From Pseudomonas sp. Q1-7 (GTDB taxonomy: Bacteria; Pseudomonadota; Gammaproteobacteria; Pseudomonadales; Pseudomonadaceae): DNA of 64,000 bases. Below the pieces are notes generated by a model, which made no database searches, was not told the origin of the DNA, and saw only the letters and a program-made list of their open reading frames with translations. Position numbers and translations under genes: made by a program. The stretch lies in NCBI RefSeq assembly GCF_028010285.1, contig NZ_CP116304.1, positions 1,876,501-1,940,500 of the forward strand, written 5' to 3'. Below are positions 34,334 through 42,264 of the stretch, piece by piece (positions within the stretch are counted from its first letter, which is position 1; each line of letters opens with the position of its first letter).

Positions 34334-35245
34334 ATGTCCCTGAAACGCATCATCAGCGTCGGCGCCACGCTGCTCATCCTTGCCCTGGCGGTCACGCTGG
34401 TGCGCACGCTCTGGCAGCACTACATGGATTCACCCTGGACCCGCGATGGCCGGGTGCGTGCCGACGTGATCAATATCGCTCCCGATGTGGCCGGGCTGGT
34501 CACCGAGGTCAGGGTGCGGGACAACCAGCAGGTGGAGGCGGGCGACCTGCTGATGCGCATTGATCCGTCCCACTACGAGGTGGCGGTGAAACAGGCCGAA
34601 GCCCTGGTGGCAGCACGCAAGGCGGCGCTGGACATGCGCCGGGTCAACGCCGAACGCCGTGCCGCCATGGACGACCTGGTGGTCTCCCGGGAGAGCCGCG
34701 AGGACGCTGGTCATCTCGCCGCCGCCGCCGCTGCCGACTACCAGCAGGCGCTGGCCGCCCTGGACGCGGCGAAGCTCGACCTGGCGCGCACCGCGGTCCG
34801 CGCACCGGTATCCGGGCACATCACCAACCTGAACCTGTACAAGGGCGACTACGCCCAGCGTGGCGAAGCCAGCATGGCCCTGGTGGATGACCGCTCCTTC
34901 TACGTCAACGGCTATTTCGAGGAGACCCGCCTGCCAGCTATCAGGGTGGGTGATCCCGCCGAATTGCGTCTGATGAGTGGCGCGCGTATCCGAGGCCATG
35001 TGGACAGCATCGCCCGGGGCATCTACGACCGCGACAACCCGCAAAGCCGCGAGCTGATTGCCGACGTCAATCCCACCTTCAACTGGGTGCGCCTGGCCCA
35101 GCGGGTACCGGTGCGCATTCACCTGGACGAGGTGCCGGAGGGCGTGCTGCTGGCCGCCGGCATGACCTGCACCGTGGTGATTGGCGAGCGGGGCGGGGCG
35201 CCGGAAACCTCCGGCTTTATCAATGGATTGTTGTTTGCACAGTAA
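34334..35245 (+). CDS. HlyD/AaeA-like periplasmic adaptor
   Basis: This 303-residue membrane-fusion protein has an N-terminal signal-anchor (about 5-26), the biotinyl-lipoyl-like half motif APDVAGLVTEVRVRDNQQVEAGDLL, a short alpha-hairpin (about 85-145), and the second half APVSGHITNLNLYKGDYAQRG. It then has the AaeA-type FYVNGYFEETRLPAIRVG beta-barrel. It links the FUSC exporter to the outer-membrane factor at the start of the operon. It is the last gene, and a strong hairpin lies about 120 bp downstream. Confidence 0.92.
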   Translation: MSLKRIISVGATLLILALAVTLVRTLWQHYMDSPWTRDGRVRADVINIAPDVAGLVTEVRVRDNQQVEAGDLLMRIDPSHYEVAVKQAEALVAARKAALDMRRVNAERRAAMDDLVVSRESREDAGHLAAAAAADYQQALAALDAAKLDLARTAVRAPVSGHITNLNLYKGDYAQRGEASMALVDDRSFYVNGYFEETRLPAIRVGDPAELRLMSGARIRGHVDSIARGIYDRDNPQSRELIADVNPTFNWVRLAQRVPVRIHLDEVPEGVLLAAGMTCTVVIGERGGAPETSGFINGLLFAQ

Positions 35246-35326
35246 AGAGTCCTTGTTTCATCCGGCGCTGTTTCGACAGTGACCCCCTCAATAAAATGAT
35301 CCCGCCTCCCACGACGAGGCGCTTGC

Positions 35327-35340
35327 TGCCGTTAACGGCA
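35327..35340. promoter_or_regulatory. 14-bp perfect palindrome upstream of the DUF2790 gene
   Basis: TGCCGTTAACGGCA lies 85 bp upstream of the DUF2790 start codon. It is symmetric and isolated, as expected of an operator, but no regulator can be named. Confidence 0.4.
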
Positions 35341-35361
35341 CCGCCAGGTGCTGCGCTGTAC

Positions 35362-35392
35362 CTTCGACCCGTTCGTGGAGAGCGGGTCGAAG
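35362..35392 (+). terminator. hairpin between the efflux operon and the DUF2790 gene
   Basis: The perfect 10-bp stem CTTCGACCCG/CGGGTCGAAG with an 11-nt loop is followed by TTTCAACTT. It could terminate the efflux operon or, since it lies 32 bp before the DUF2790 start, act in that gene's leader. Confidence 0.55.
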
Positions 35393-35424
35393 TTTCAACT
35401 TCCAAGCACTCGGAAAACTATCCA

Positions 35425-35688
35425 ATGAAAACTTTTGCCTTGCTGGCATTGGCCGGCATGTCTGCCTTCGCCTTGGCTGAAGAAACCGTGGAGACCGCCA
35501 ATACCGTCGAACCCGTGGTCGAGCACTACACCTATGGCATGGAACTGGATATCGCCAAGGTGCTTTCGCGCAGCGACATCCCCGATGCCTGCGGAGTAGT
35601 GCCGGCCTTCATGCTCTACGAAGACCACCAGGGCAAGGTTCACCGTCTGGAATATAGGGTGTTCGGCCAGGGTTGCAGTAACGGCTGA
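35425..35688 (+). CDS. DUF2790 family periplasmic protein
   Basis: This 87-residue protein has a signal peptide (MKTFALLALAGMSAFALAEE) and the DUF2790 core: VEHYTYGMELDIAKVLS followed by CGVVPAFMLYEDHQGKVHRLEY. Two cysteines (about 57 and 84) may pair. Pseudomonads carry several DUF2790 genes, often metal- or stress-induced, without a known role. The start is the only in-frame ATG preceding the signal peptide. Confidence 0.87.
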   Translation: MKTFALLALAGMSAFALAEETVETANTVEPVVEHYTYGMELDIAKVLSRSDIPDACGVVPAFMLYEDHQGKVHRLEYRVFGQGCSNG

Positions 35689-35825
35689 GCACCGCGCACA
35701 CCGATGGTGCAGCTTAGCGCCCGGGCTGGGTAGGAAAGTCTGTTTGCCGCCTCGTCTTGCCGCGCTGCGAGAGTGCGGATATTTTCATTAAAATCTTCAC
35801 GATACAGCCCCGGACCCTCTCCAAC

Positions 35826-36248
35826 ATGCCCGAAACCCGACCCTCCCTGACCCTCACCCTGCTGCAGGCCCGCGAAGCGGCCATGAGCTTCTTCCGTCCC
35901 CTGCTCAACCAGCACGACCTGACCGAACAGCAGTGGCGGGTGATTCGCCTCCTGCGCCAGCACGGCGAGCTGGAGAGCTATCAACTGGCCGACCTGGCCT
36001 GCATTCTCAAGCCGAGCATGACCGGCGTGCTGGCGCGCCTGGAGCGCGACGGCATGGTAGTGCGGCGCAAGGCCCCGCAGGACCAGCGCCGCGTGCTGGT
36101 GAACCTCACCGAAAAAGGCCAGCAATGCTTCGTCTCCATGAGCTCGGGCATGGAAGCCAATTACCAGAAGATCCAAGAGCAGTTCGGCGAAGCCAAGCTC
36201 AAGCAACTGTTCGACCTGCTCAACGAGCTGAAGCAGATCAAGCCCTGA
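35826..36248 (+). CDS. hpaR: HpaR, MarR-type regulator of homoprotocatechuate degradation
   Basis: This 140-residue MarR-family protein carries a winged helix with LTEQQWRVIRLLRQHGELESYQLADLACILKPSMTG, the segment characteristic of HpaR. In E. coli W, HpaR represses the hpa meta-cleavage operon and is released by 4-hydroxyphenylacetate or homoprotocatechuate. The start at 35826 is supported by HpaR alignment (MPETRPSLTL). An AT-rich inverted repeat ATTTTCATTAAAAT lies at 35781-35794 and a TTAA-AATC-TTCA box at 35788-35799, possibly for autoregulation. It is separated from the hydroxylase genes by a REP element. Confidence 0.9.
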   Translation: MPETRPSLTLTLLQAREAAMSFFRPLLNQHDLTEQQWRVIRLLRQHGELESYQLADLACILKPSMTGVLARLERDGMVVRRKAPQDQRRVLVNLTEKGQQCFVSMSSGMEANYQKIQEQFGEAKLKQLFDLLNELKQIKP

Positions 36249-36330
36249 TCCTTTTGTTGGGCCGCGCCGCGCTCATACGGAACGCCGCCCGCCCGAGCTC
36301 TATGCGCCCTGTGGCAGGGCCGGCTTGTCG

Positions 36331-36427
36331 TAGGAGCGAATTCATTCGCGAAGGACAGCGCAGCTGTCCGTTATCCCAGCGGCACAGTTCGGCCCTTCGG
36401 TCCGTTTCGCGAATGAATTTGCTCCTA
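36331..36427. repeat. intact REP-type inverted repeat
   Basis: The arms TAGGAGCGAATTCATTCGCG and CGCGAATGAATTTGCTCCTA enclose a GC-rich interior (36353-36405). It lies in the 377-bp gap between hpaR and the hydroxylase gene, which otherwise shows no gene. The same element occurs at 28941 (interrupted), 38885 (partial) and 56749. Confidence 0.85.
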
Positions 36428-36625
36428 CCGCATGTCGCTTGCACCAACGGATACTCCATGAAAAGTGCAATCGAGACTGCGTAACGTCCATTCTGAGGTC
36501 ACGCCCCCCCATCCCATAATCGCCCTGCACCCACCTGGGTCCCCGCCTGCGGCAGTGGCCTGGTCCAGTCACCAGGACCGCTTCGGCCCAACGGCGTCGC
36601 CTCTAACAATAAGCAGGGCTCCGAC

Positions 36626-37795
36626 ATGAAAAAGCCAAACCCTCTCCTTGAAGACCTGAAGGCCATCCTGCCTGCCATCGCCGCCAATGCTGCAAAGGCC
36701 GAGCAGTTGCGCCAGGTCCCTGACGAGAACATTGCCATGCTCAAGGGCATTGGCCTGCACCGCGCGCTGCAGCCGAAGCAATACGGGGGCATGGAAATCT
36801 CCCTGCCCGAGTTCGCCGAGTGCGTGGTCGCCCTGGCCGGTGCCTGTGCCAGCACCGCCTGGGCCTTCAGCCTGCTGTGCACCCATAGCCACCAGTTGGC
36901 GATGTTCCCCGCGCAACTTCAGGACGAGGTCTGGGGCGAGAATTCCGACGCCACCGCCAGCAGCTCGATCGCGCCTTTCGGCAAAGTCGAGGAAGTAGAG
37001 GGCGGTGTACGCTTCAACGGCGAGATGGGCTGGAGCAGCGGCAGCGACCACGCCGAGTGGGCCATAGTCGGCTGCCGCCGGAAGAATGCCGAGGGCGAAC
37101 TCATCTACTGCTTCGCCGTGCTGCCCCGTCGCGACTACGAGATCCGTGACGACTGGTTCGCCGCCGGCATGAAGGGCAGCGGCACCAAGACCTTGGTGAT
37201 CAAGGACGCCTTCGTGCCCAACCACCGCATCCAGGCGGCCAAGGACATGATGGAAGGTAAGTCCGCCGGCTTTGGCCTCTACCCGGACAGCAAGATCTTC
37301 TACGCACCGTACCGCCCGTACTTCGCCAGTGGCTTCTCCGCCATCAGCCTGGGTATCGCCGAGCGCATGCTGGAAGTCTTCAAGGAGAAGACGAAGAACC
37401 GGGTGCGCGCCTACACCGGTGTCAGCGTCGGCACCGCCACTCCGGCGCTGATGCGTCTGGCCGAATCCACCCACCAGGTGGCAGCCGCCCGTGCCTTCCT
37501 GGAGAAGACCTGGCAGGAGCACGCCGAGCATGGCGAGCGCCACCAGTACCCGAGCCGCGAGACCCTGGCCTTCTGGCGCACCAACCAGGCCTACGCAGTG
37601 AAGATGTGCATCCAGGCGGTGGACCGCCTGTTCGAGGCTGCCGGCGGTACCGCCTGGTTCGAGAGCAACGAGATGCAGCGCCTGTTCCGCGATTCCCACA
37701 TGACCGGCGCCCACGCCTACACCGACTACGACGTCTGCGCGCAGATCCTCGGTCGCGAGCTGATGGGGTTGGAGCCCGATCCGTCGATGGTCTGA
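36626..37795 (+). CDS. 4-hydroxyphenylacetate 3-hydroxylase, oxygenase component (C2 type)
   Basis: This 389-residue flavin-dependent monooxygenase has the acyl-CoA-dehydrogenase fold (group D). It uses reduced FMN supplied by the partner reductase to hydroxylate 4-hydroxyphenylacetate to 3,4-dihydroxyphenylacetate. Family segments are HRALQPKQYGGMEISLPEF, TAWAFSLLCTHSHQLAMFP, FNGEMGWSSGSDHAEWAI and a C-terminal GGTAWFESNEMQRLFRDSHMTGAHAYTDYDV. This matches the Acinetobacter baumannii C2 enzyme rather than the HpaB of E. coli. The reductase gene follows after 85 bp. Confidence 0.88.
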   Translation: MKKPNPLLEDLKAILPAIAANAAKAEQLRQVPDENIAMLKGIGLHRALQPKQYGGMEISLPEFAECVVALAGACASTAWAFSLLCTHSHQLAMFPAQLQDEVWGENSDATASSSIAPFGKVEEVEGGVRFNGEMGWSSGSDHAEWAIVGCRRKNAEGELIYCFAVLPRRDYEIRDDWFAAGMKGSGTKTLVIKDAFVPNHRIQAAKDMMEGKSAGFGLYPDSKIFYAPYRPYFASGFSAISLGIAERMLEVFKEKTKNRVRAYTGVSVGTATPALMRLAESTHQVAAARAFLEKTWQEHAEHGERHQYPSRETLAFWRTNQAYAVKMCIQAVDRLFEAAGGTAWFESNEMQRLFRDSHMTGAHAYTDYDVCAQILGRELMGLEPDPSMV

Positions 37796-37880
37796 GCCGC
37801 TGCTCACCATCTCCACCTGCGTGCCACGTGTTCGAACAATCGCGCGGTCACCCCATGAGGTGGCCGCCAGGAGCTGCGCC

Positions 37881-38819
37881 ATGTCCTCCCATGAAAACCT
37901 CTTCGATTCCCGTGCCTTCCGCCGCGCCCTGGGCAATTTCGCCACCGGCGTCACCATCGTCACCGCCACCGCGCCTGATGGCACGCGGGCCGGCGTCACT
38001 GCCAACAGTTTCAACTCGGTGTCCCTGGAGCCGCCGCTGATCCTCTGGAGCCTCGACAAGCGCTCCAGCAGCCTGGAGGTCTTCCAGCAGGCCAGCCATT
38101 TCGCGGTGAACGTCCTCGCTGCCGACCAGATCGACCTGTCCAACCGGTTCGCCCGCCCACGCGACGACAAGTTTGCGGGCGTCGATGTCGAGATGGGCAT
38201 CGGTGGCGCGCCACTGTTCCCCGACTGCGCGGCGCGCTTCCAGTGCGAGCTGCACCAGCAGCTAGAGGGTGGCGATCACGTCATCCTTATTGGCAGGGTG
38301 CTGGCCTTCGACGATCTCGGTCGCTCGCCGCTGCTTTATCACCAGGGCGCCTACTCCATGGTTCTGCCGCATACCCGCATGACGCCGAAGAGCGAAGGCC
38401 AGCCCGCCTCCAGCGCCTTTCAGGGGCGCCTGTCGCACAACCTCTATTACCTGATGACCCAGGCAGTACGGGGCTATCAGGCCGATTATCAACCGAAGCA
38501 GCTTTCCACCGGACTGCGCACCAGCGAGGCACGCATGCTGATGGTCCTGGAGAACGATGCCGGCCTCGACCTGTGCGACCTGCAGCGGGAAGTGGCGATG
38601 CCGCGACGCGAGATCGAGGAGGCGGTGGCCATCCTCAAGCGCAAGGGCCTGGTGGCCGACGCCGGCGAGCGCTATGTGCTGACCCCGGCGGGGGCGGATC
38701 AGGCCGAGGCGCTCTGGCGCATTGCCCGTGAACAGCAGGACAAGGTCTTCGCCCAGTTCAACGAAGAGCAGGTGGAGACCTTCAAGCAGATGCTCAAGGC
38801 GGTGATCGCCCTGGGTTGA
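37881..38819 (+). CDS. 4-hydroxyphenylacetate hydroxylase reductase (C1 type) with MarR-like domain
   Basis: This 312-residue protein starts at ATG 37881 with AGGAG upstream; longer in-frame starts lack a ribosome-binding site. The N-terminal flavin reductase domain (about 1-165) contains FRRALGNFATGVTIVTA, GVTANSFNSVSLEPPLILW and the late YHQGAYSMV. The C-terminal part (about 190-312) is a MarR-like winged helix (LRTSEARMLMVLENDAGLDLCDLQ; MPRREIEEAVAILKRKGLV). In A. baumannii C1, 4-hydroxyphenylacetate binding to this domain stimulates NADH oxidation. The same allostery is expected here. Confidence 0.9.
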   Translation: MSSHENLFDSRAFRRALGNFATGVTIVTATAPDGTRAGVTANSFNSVSLEPPLILWSLDKRSSSLEVFQQASHFAVNVLAADQIDLSNRFARPRDDKFAGVDVEMGIGGAPLFPDCAARFQCELHQQLEGGDHVILIGRVLAFDDLGRSPLLYHQGAYSMVLPHTRMTPKSEGQPASSAFQGRLSHNLYYLMTQAVRGYQADYQPKQLSTGLRTSEARMLMVLENDAGLDLCDLQREVAMPRREIEEAVAILKRKGLVADAGERYVLTPAGADQAEALWRIAREQQDKVFAQFNEEQVETFKQMLKAVIALG

Positions 38820-38834
38820 TCGAGCCGGAATGAA

Positions 38835-38863
38835 AAAATGGCGCCCCATGTGGGCGCCATTTT
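38835..38863. terminator. strong terminator after the hydroxylase genes
   Basis: The perfect 12-bp stem AAAATGGCGCCC/GGGCGCCATTTT has loop CATGT. A-rich and T-rich flanks allow function in both directions. Confidence 0.9.
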
Positions 38864-38884
38864 CATGTTTGGGAAGGATGACCC

Positions 38885-39046
38885 TGTGGGAGCGAATTCA
38901 TTCGCGAATGGATTCGCACACAGCATGGGTTTCGCTCCGCTCTACCCATCCTACAAAGCTGGCCGTGCAGGAGGTGGGCGTTGGCACTTCTCCGCCGGCG
39001 CGAGTCACCCCTCTCCTTTCGGGAGAGGGGCCGGGGGTGAGGGAGG
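38885..39046. repeat. cluster of three intergenic repeat modules
   Basis: First is a shortened REP (GGGAGCGAATTCATTCGCGAA, 38885-38921). Second is a GTAGGATGGG-type repeat in its inverted orientation (ATGGGTTTCGCTCCGCTCTA..., 38924-38954). Third is a CCCCTCTCC/GGAGAGGGG hairpin followed by CCGGGGGTGAGGG (39008-39046), a sequence common in pseudomonad intergenic DNA. The 303-bp gap between the convergent hydroxylase and hpaI genes holds only these and two terminators. Confidence 0.7.
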
Positions 39047-39079
39047 TTTGTGGCCGCTCGGTGCTGAGGTGGATGGCAC

Positions 39080-39106
39080 AAAAAAGCCGGCTACCCGAGC
39101 CGGCTT
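39080..39106 (-). terminator. intrinsic terminator of the hpaG1-hpaI operon
   Basis: Stem AAGCCGGCT/AGCCGGCTT (9 bp, loop of 5) on the minus strand is followed by a run of T (AAAAAA on the plus strand). It lies 17 bp past the hpaI stop codon. Confidence 0.9.
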
Positions 39107-39122
39107 ACTTGATATGGGGTAA

Positions 39123-39923
39123 TCAATACACTCCACCCCCGCTCACCGGCGCCTGCGTGCCCTTGAACGCCCCCGCCAGGCTCTGCAGCCCGCGCATCAG
39201 CACCGTGGTATCCACGCCGACGGCGACGAAGGCCGCGCCCAGTGAGAGGTAGCGGCGCGCCAGGGCCTGGTCGGCGGAGAGGATGCCGGCGGCCTTGCCC
39301 GCATTGCGGATGCGGAGGATGGCGTCTTCGATGGCCTCCTGTACTTCAGGGTGGCCCGGGTTGCCGCGATGGCCCATGGCAGCGGACAGGTCGGCGGGGC
39401 CAATGAACACGCCGTCGACACCTTCCACGGCCGCGATCACCTCCAGATTGGCCAGGCCTTCGAGGTTCTCGATCTGTACCAGCAGGCACATCTGCTCGTC
39501 GGCGTTATCCAGGTAGCCGGGGATGCTGTTCCAGTGCGAGGCGCGGGCCAGGGCGCTGCCGACGCCACGTATGCCGAAGGGTGGGTAGCGCATGGCGCGC
39601 ACCAGTTCGGCGGCCTGCTCGGCGGATTCCACCATGGGCACCAGCAGGGTTTGGGCGCCGATATCGAGCAACTGCTTGATCAGCACCGCGTCGCCAATGG
39701 GCGGACGGATGATCGGCTGGGCGGGGTAGGGCGCGACGGCCTGGAGCTGGCCGAGCAGCGTGCGCAGGTCATTGGGCGCGTGCTCGCCATCCAGCAGCAG
39801 CCAGTCGAAACCGGCGTTGGCCGCCAGCTCGGCGCAGTAGGCATCGGCCAGGCCGAGCCAGAGGCCGATCTGCGGGGTATCGGACTTGAGGCGTTGTTTG
39901 AAGTGGTTGATCGGCAGGTCCAT
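39123..39923 (-). CDS. hpaI: 4-hydroxy-2-oxoheptanedioate aldolase
   Basis: This 266-residue class II (metal-dependent) aldolase of the HpcH/HpaI family cleaves 4-hydroxy-2-oxoheptanedioate to pyruvate and succinic semialdehyde, the last step of the pathway. Motifs are [40 protein letters not shown]-type [21 protein letters not shown] and [20 protein letters not shown]. It is the last gene of the minus-strand operon, after a 97-bp gap from hpaH that contains a REP. No succinic semialdehyde dehydrogenase is present in the cluster. Confidence 0.95.
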   Translation of the reverse strand: MDLPINHFKQRLKSDTPQIGLWLGLADAYCAELAANAGFDWLLLDGEHAPNDLRTLLGQLQAVAPYPAQPIIRPPIGDAVLIKQLLDIGAQTLLVPMVESAEQAAELVRAMRYPPFGIRGVGSALARASHWNSIPGYLDNADEQMCLLVQIENLEGLANLEVIAAVEGVDGVFIGPADLSAAMGHRGNPGHPEVQEAIEDAILRIRNAGKAAGILSADQALARRYLSLGAAFVAVGVDTTVLMRGLQSLAGAFKGTQAPVSGGGVY

Positions 39924-39950
39924 GGAGGGCTCCTTGCAGGGCGCGGGTCT

Positions 39951-40013
39951 GTAGGAGCCAGCTCTGTTGGCGAATCAGAAGCTTCGCGAGCAGAGCGCGC
40001 TCCGACGTGGTTG
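39951..40013. repeat. REP-type repeat between hpaH and hpaI
   Basis: GTAGGAGCCAGCTCTGTTGGCGAA is followed by the partly inverted CTTCGCGAGCAGAGCGCGCTCC. Lying inside the operon, it may influence transcript stability between hpaH and hpaI. Confidence 0.65.
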
Positions 40014-40020
40014 CAGTCCG

Positions 40021-40824
40021 TCAGACGAAGCGGCAGGCGATGGAGCCCAACTGGTCGTAGTCGACATGGAAGGTATCGCCGGGTTTCGCGGCCACCGGGC
40101 GGGTGAAGGAGCCGCCGAGGATGATCTGCCCTGCTTCGAGGGTGACGTCGTAGGGCGCCAGCTTGTTGGCCAGCCAGGCCACGCCCTTGGCCGGGTGGTT
40201 GAGCACCGCCGCGGAGACGCCGGACTCCTCGATCACGCCGTTGCGGTAGAGGATGGCCGGCACGCGGCGCAGGTCGATCTCGGTGGGGCGCACGGCGCGC
40301 CCGCCCATCACCACGCCAGCGTTGGCGGCGTTGTCGGAAATGGTGTCGAAGACCTTGCGGGTGACCTGGGTGTCCGGGTCCACCTGGTGGATGCGCGCGT
40401 CGATGATTTCCAGTGCCGGGATCACCCATTCGGTGGCCTCCAGCACGTCGAAGACGGTGCAGTTCGGCCCGCGCAGGGGTTTGCCGAGGATGAAGGCTAA
40501 CTCCACCTCCACGCGCGGCACGATAAAGCGCTTGAAGGGAATGTCGCTGCCTTCCTCGAAGAACATGTCGTCCAGCAGCGCGCCGTAGTCCGGTTCGGTG
40601 ATGTTGGATGAGACCTGCATGGCGCGGGAGGTGAGGCCGATCTTGTGGCCCACCAGCTTGCGACCGTCGCGGATCTTCTGCGCCACCCAGGCGCGCTGGA
40701 TGGCATAGGCGTCGTCGATGCTGATGGACGGATGGTCCAGGGAAAACTGGCGCACCTGCTCGCGGGAGCGCTCGGCGGCGTCGAGGCGGGCGGCGGCTTG
40801 CTGGATGATGCTGGCGTCAAGCAT
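40021..40824 (-). CDS. hpaH: 2-oxo-hept-4-ene-1,7-dioate hydratase
   Basis: This 267-residue hydratase of the HpaH/MhpD family adds water to 2-oxo-hept-4-ene-1,7-dioate. Motifs are [33 protein letters not shown], the metal/substrate region [16 protein letters not shown], and [28 protein letters not shown]. The length is normal. It lies 7 bp downstream of hpaF on the same strand, so it is co-transcribed. Confidence 0.95.
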   Translation of the reverse strand: MLDASIIQQAAARLDAAERSREQVRQFSLDHPSISIDDAYAIQRAWVAQKIRDGRKLVGHKIGLTSRAMQVSSNITEPDYGALLDDMFFEEGSDIPFKRFIVPRVEVELAFILGKPLRGPNCTVFDVLEATEWVIPALEIIDARIHQVDPDTQVTRKVFDTISDNAANAGVVMGGRAVRPTEIDLRRVPAILYRNGVIEESGVSAAVLNHPAKGVAWLANKLAPYDVTLEAGQIILGGSFTRPVAAKPGDTFHVDYDQLGSIACRFV

Positions 40825-40831
40825 GGAAACC

Positions 40832-41242
40832 TCAGGAATTCTGGGTGAACAGGGGATGCAGGCTGCTGTGCTTGGCGTCGTAGACCTGGCCGGGGCTTTC
40901 GTCGATCTGCAGGGTGACGCCGATGGGTCGTTGTTCCAGCAGTGCGTCCAGATGGCGTCTCAGCACGGCCAGCAGGTTGTCGCCCACCTGCTTGTGCACG
41001 GTCGGGCTGCGTCCGGCGCCCATGCGCAGGTTGGCGTAGAGAAAGCCGTAGTCACCCTTGCCGTCAGCCACGGCGGCATGGGCCGCCGGGTAGGCCAGCA
41101 CGCGGGTGCCGCCGGTGGGGAACACCTGGCGGTCGGCTTCGTCGCGCTGTTCCAGCATGCAGTCGGCCAGGGCGCGGCACAGGCCGCCGATGTCCGCCTC
41201 GCGTTCGAGGTCGGGGCTGTAAAGCAGGACCAGATGGGGCAT
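40832..41242 (-). CDS. hpaF: 5-carboxymethyl-2-hydroxymuconate isomerase
   Basis: This 136-residue enzyme of the tautomerase superfamily is also called HpcD. It starts with [13 protein letters not shown], placing the catalytic Pro2 after initiator removal as the family requires. It isomerises 5-carboxymethyl-2-hydroxymuconate to the substrate of the HpaG decarboxylase. An [23 protein letters not shown] segment matches the trimer-forming region. It lies 11 bp downstream of hpaD. Confidence 0.94.
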   Translation of the reverse strand: MPHLVLLYSPDLEREADIGGLCRALADCMLEQRDEADRQVFPTGGTRVLAYPAAHAAVADGKGDYGFLYANLRMGAGRSPTVHKQVGDNLLAVLRRHLDALLEQRPIGVTLQIDESPGQVYDAKHSSLHPLFTQNS

Positions 41243-41253
41243 GGCGCGGCTCC

Positions 41254-42177
41254 TTACAGGCGGCTGGTGGAAGCCACGCCGGCCGGGTTCGAGGCCTGGG
41301 CGGCGGGGATGGCCGAGCCATCCTGCGGAGTGACCGGGAAGATGGCGTTGATCTGGCCGGTGCCGGAAGAGCCGAAGTAGGGGGTGACGACTTCGGCCCT
41401 GCCGTCGTACTTCGACCAGCCCAGGGCGCCCAACAGCATCGCGGTGTCGTGCATGAAGCCTTCGCCGTGGCCCTTCACCGCGTACTCCGGGAGCATGGCG
41501 CAGAAGTCTTCCCAGTCACCGTCCTCCCACATCTGCACCACGCGATGGTCGAGCGTCTCCAGGAAGGGGCTCCAGACGCGGGTGGCGAAGTCCGGCGCCT
41601 GGCCGTTCTGGGCGAAGCGATGGGACAGCGAGCCGCTGGCGAAGAAGGCGACGGTGCCGTCGTAGTGCTCTTCCACCGCCTTGCGCATGGCCCAGCCGAG
41701 GCGGGCGCTGTCGTTCAGGTAGTGGGAGGTGCACAGCGCCGAGACGGAAATCACCTTGAAGTGCTGGTCGACGTTCATGTAGCGCATGGGCACCAGGGTG
41801 CCGTACTCCGGACCGAGGGACGTGGCGTCGTGGGCCATGGTTTCCACGCCCAGGCGATTGCATGCCTCAGCCAGCAGGCGGCCCAGCTCCGGGTTGCCGG
41901 GAAACTCATACTCCATGTTGCTGATGAAGTGCGGCAGCTCGTTGCTGGTGTACAAGCCCTTGAAGTGCGGTGCGCAGTTGATGTGGTAGTTGGCATTGAC
42001 CAGCCAGTGGGTGTCGAACACGACGATGGTGTCCACGTTCAGCTCGCGGCAACGACGACTGATTTCCAGGTGCCCGTCGATGGCGGCCTGGCGGAAGCCC
42101 TGGCGCGGGCCCGGCAGCTCTGACAGGTACATGGACGGGACGTGAGTGATCTTGGCGGCGAGAGCGACAGTGCCCAT
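41254..42177 (-). CDS. hpaD: 3,4-dihydroxyphenylacetate 2,3-dioxygenase
   Basis: This 307-residue class III (LigB-type) extradiol dioxygenase is also called HpcB. It opens homoprotocatechuate to 5-carboxymethyl-2-hydroxymuconate semialdehyde using Fe(II). The N-terminus ALAAKITHVPSMYLSELPG contains the iron-ligand His, and VDTIVVFDTHWLVNANYHINCA the second. SGSLSHRF and GTLVPMRYMN are active-site segments. The C-terminus is about 20 residues longer than I expect (SAIPAAQASNPAGVASTSRL), a low-complexity tail. It is preceded by an 87-bp gap after hpaE. Confidence 0.95.
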   Translation of the reverse strand: MGTVALAAKITHVPSMYLSELPGPRQGFRQAAIDGHLEISRRCRELNVDTIVVFDTHWLVNANYHINCAPHFKGLYTSNELPHFISNMEYEFPGNPELGRLLAEACNRLGVETMAHDATSLGPEYGTLVPMRYMNVDQHFKVISVSALCTSHYLNDSARLGWAMRKAVEEHYDGTVAFFASGSLSHRFAQNGQAPDFATRVWSPFLETLDHRVVQMWEDGDWEDFCAMLPEYAVKGHGEGFMHDTAMLLGALGWSKYDGRAEVVTPYFGSSGTGQINAIFPVTPQDGSAIPAAQASNPAGVASTSRL

Positions 42178-42264
42178 GACATTGACTCCTGATCGTTATT
42201 GTTCGGTCGGTTGCACGCCGGCACGGGAGGGGAACGCACGCCCCTCCATTATTCAGCCGTTATC

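Noticed and set aside
42178-42264. Separate promoter between hpaE and hpaD
   Set aside because: The 87-bp gap lacks convincing -35/-10 boxes or operators of the hpaG1 type; read-through from hpaG1 is simpler.
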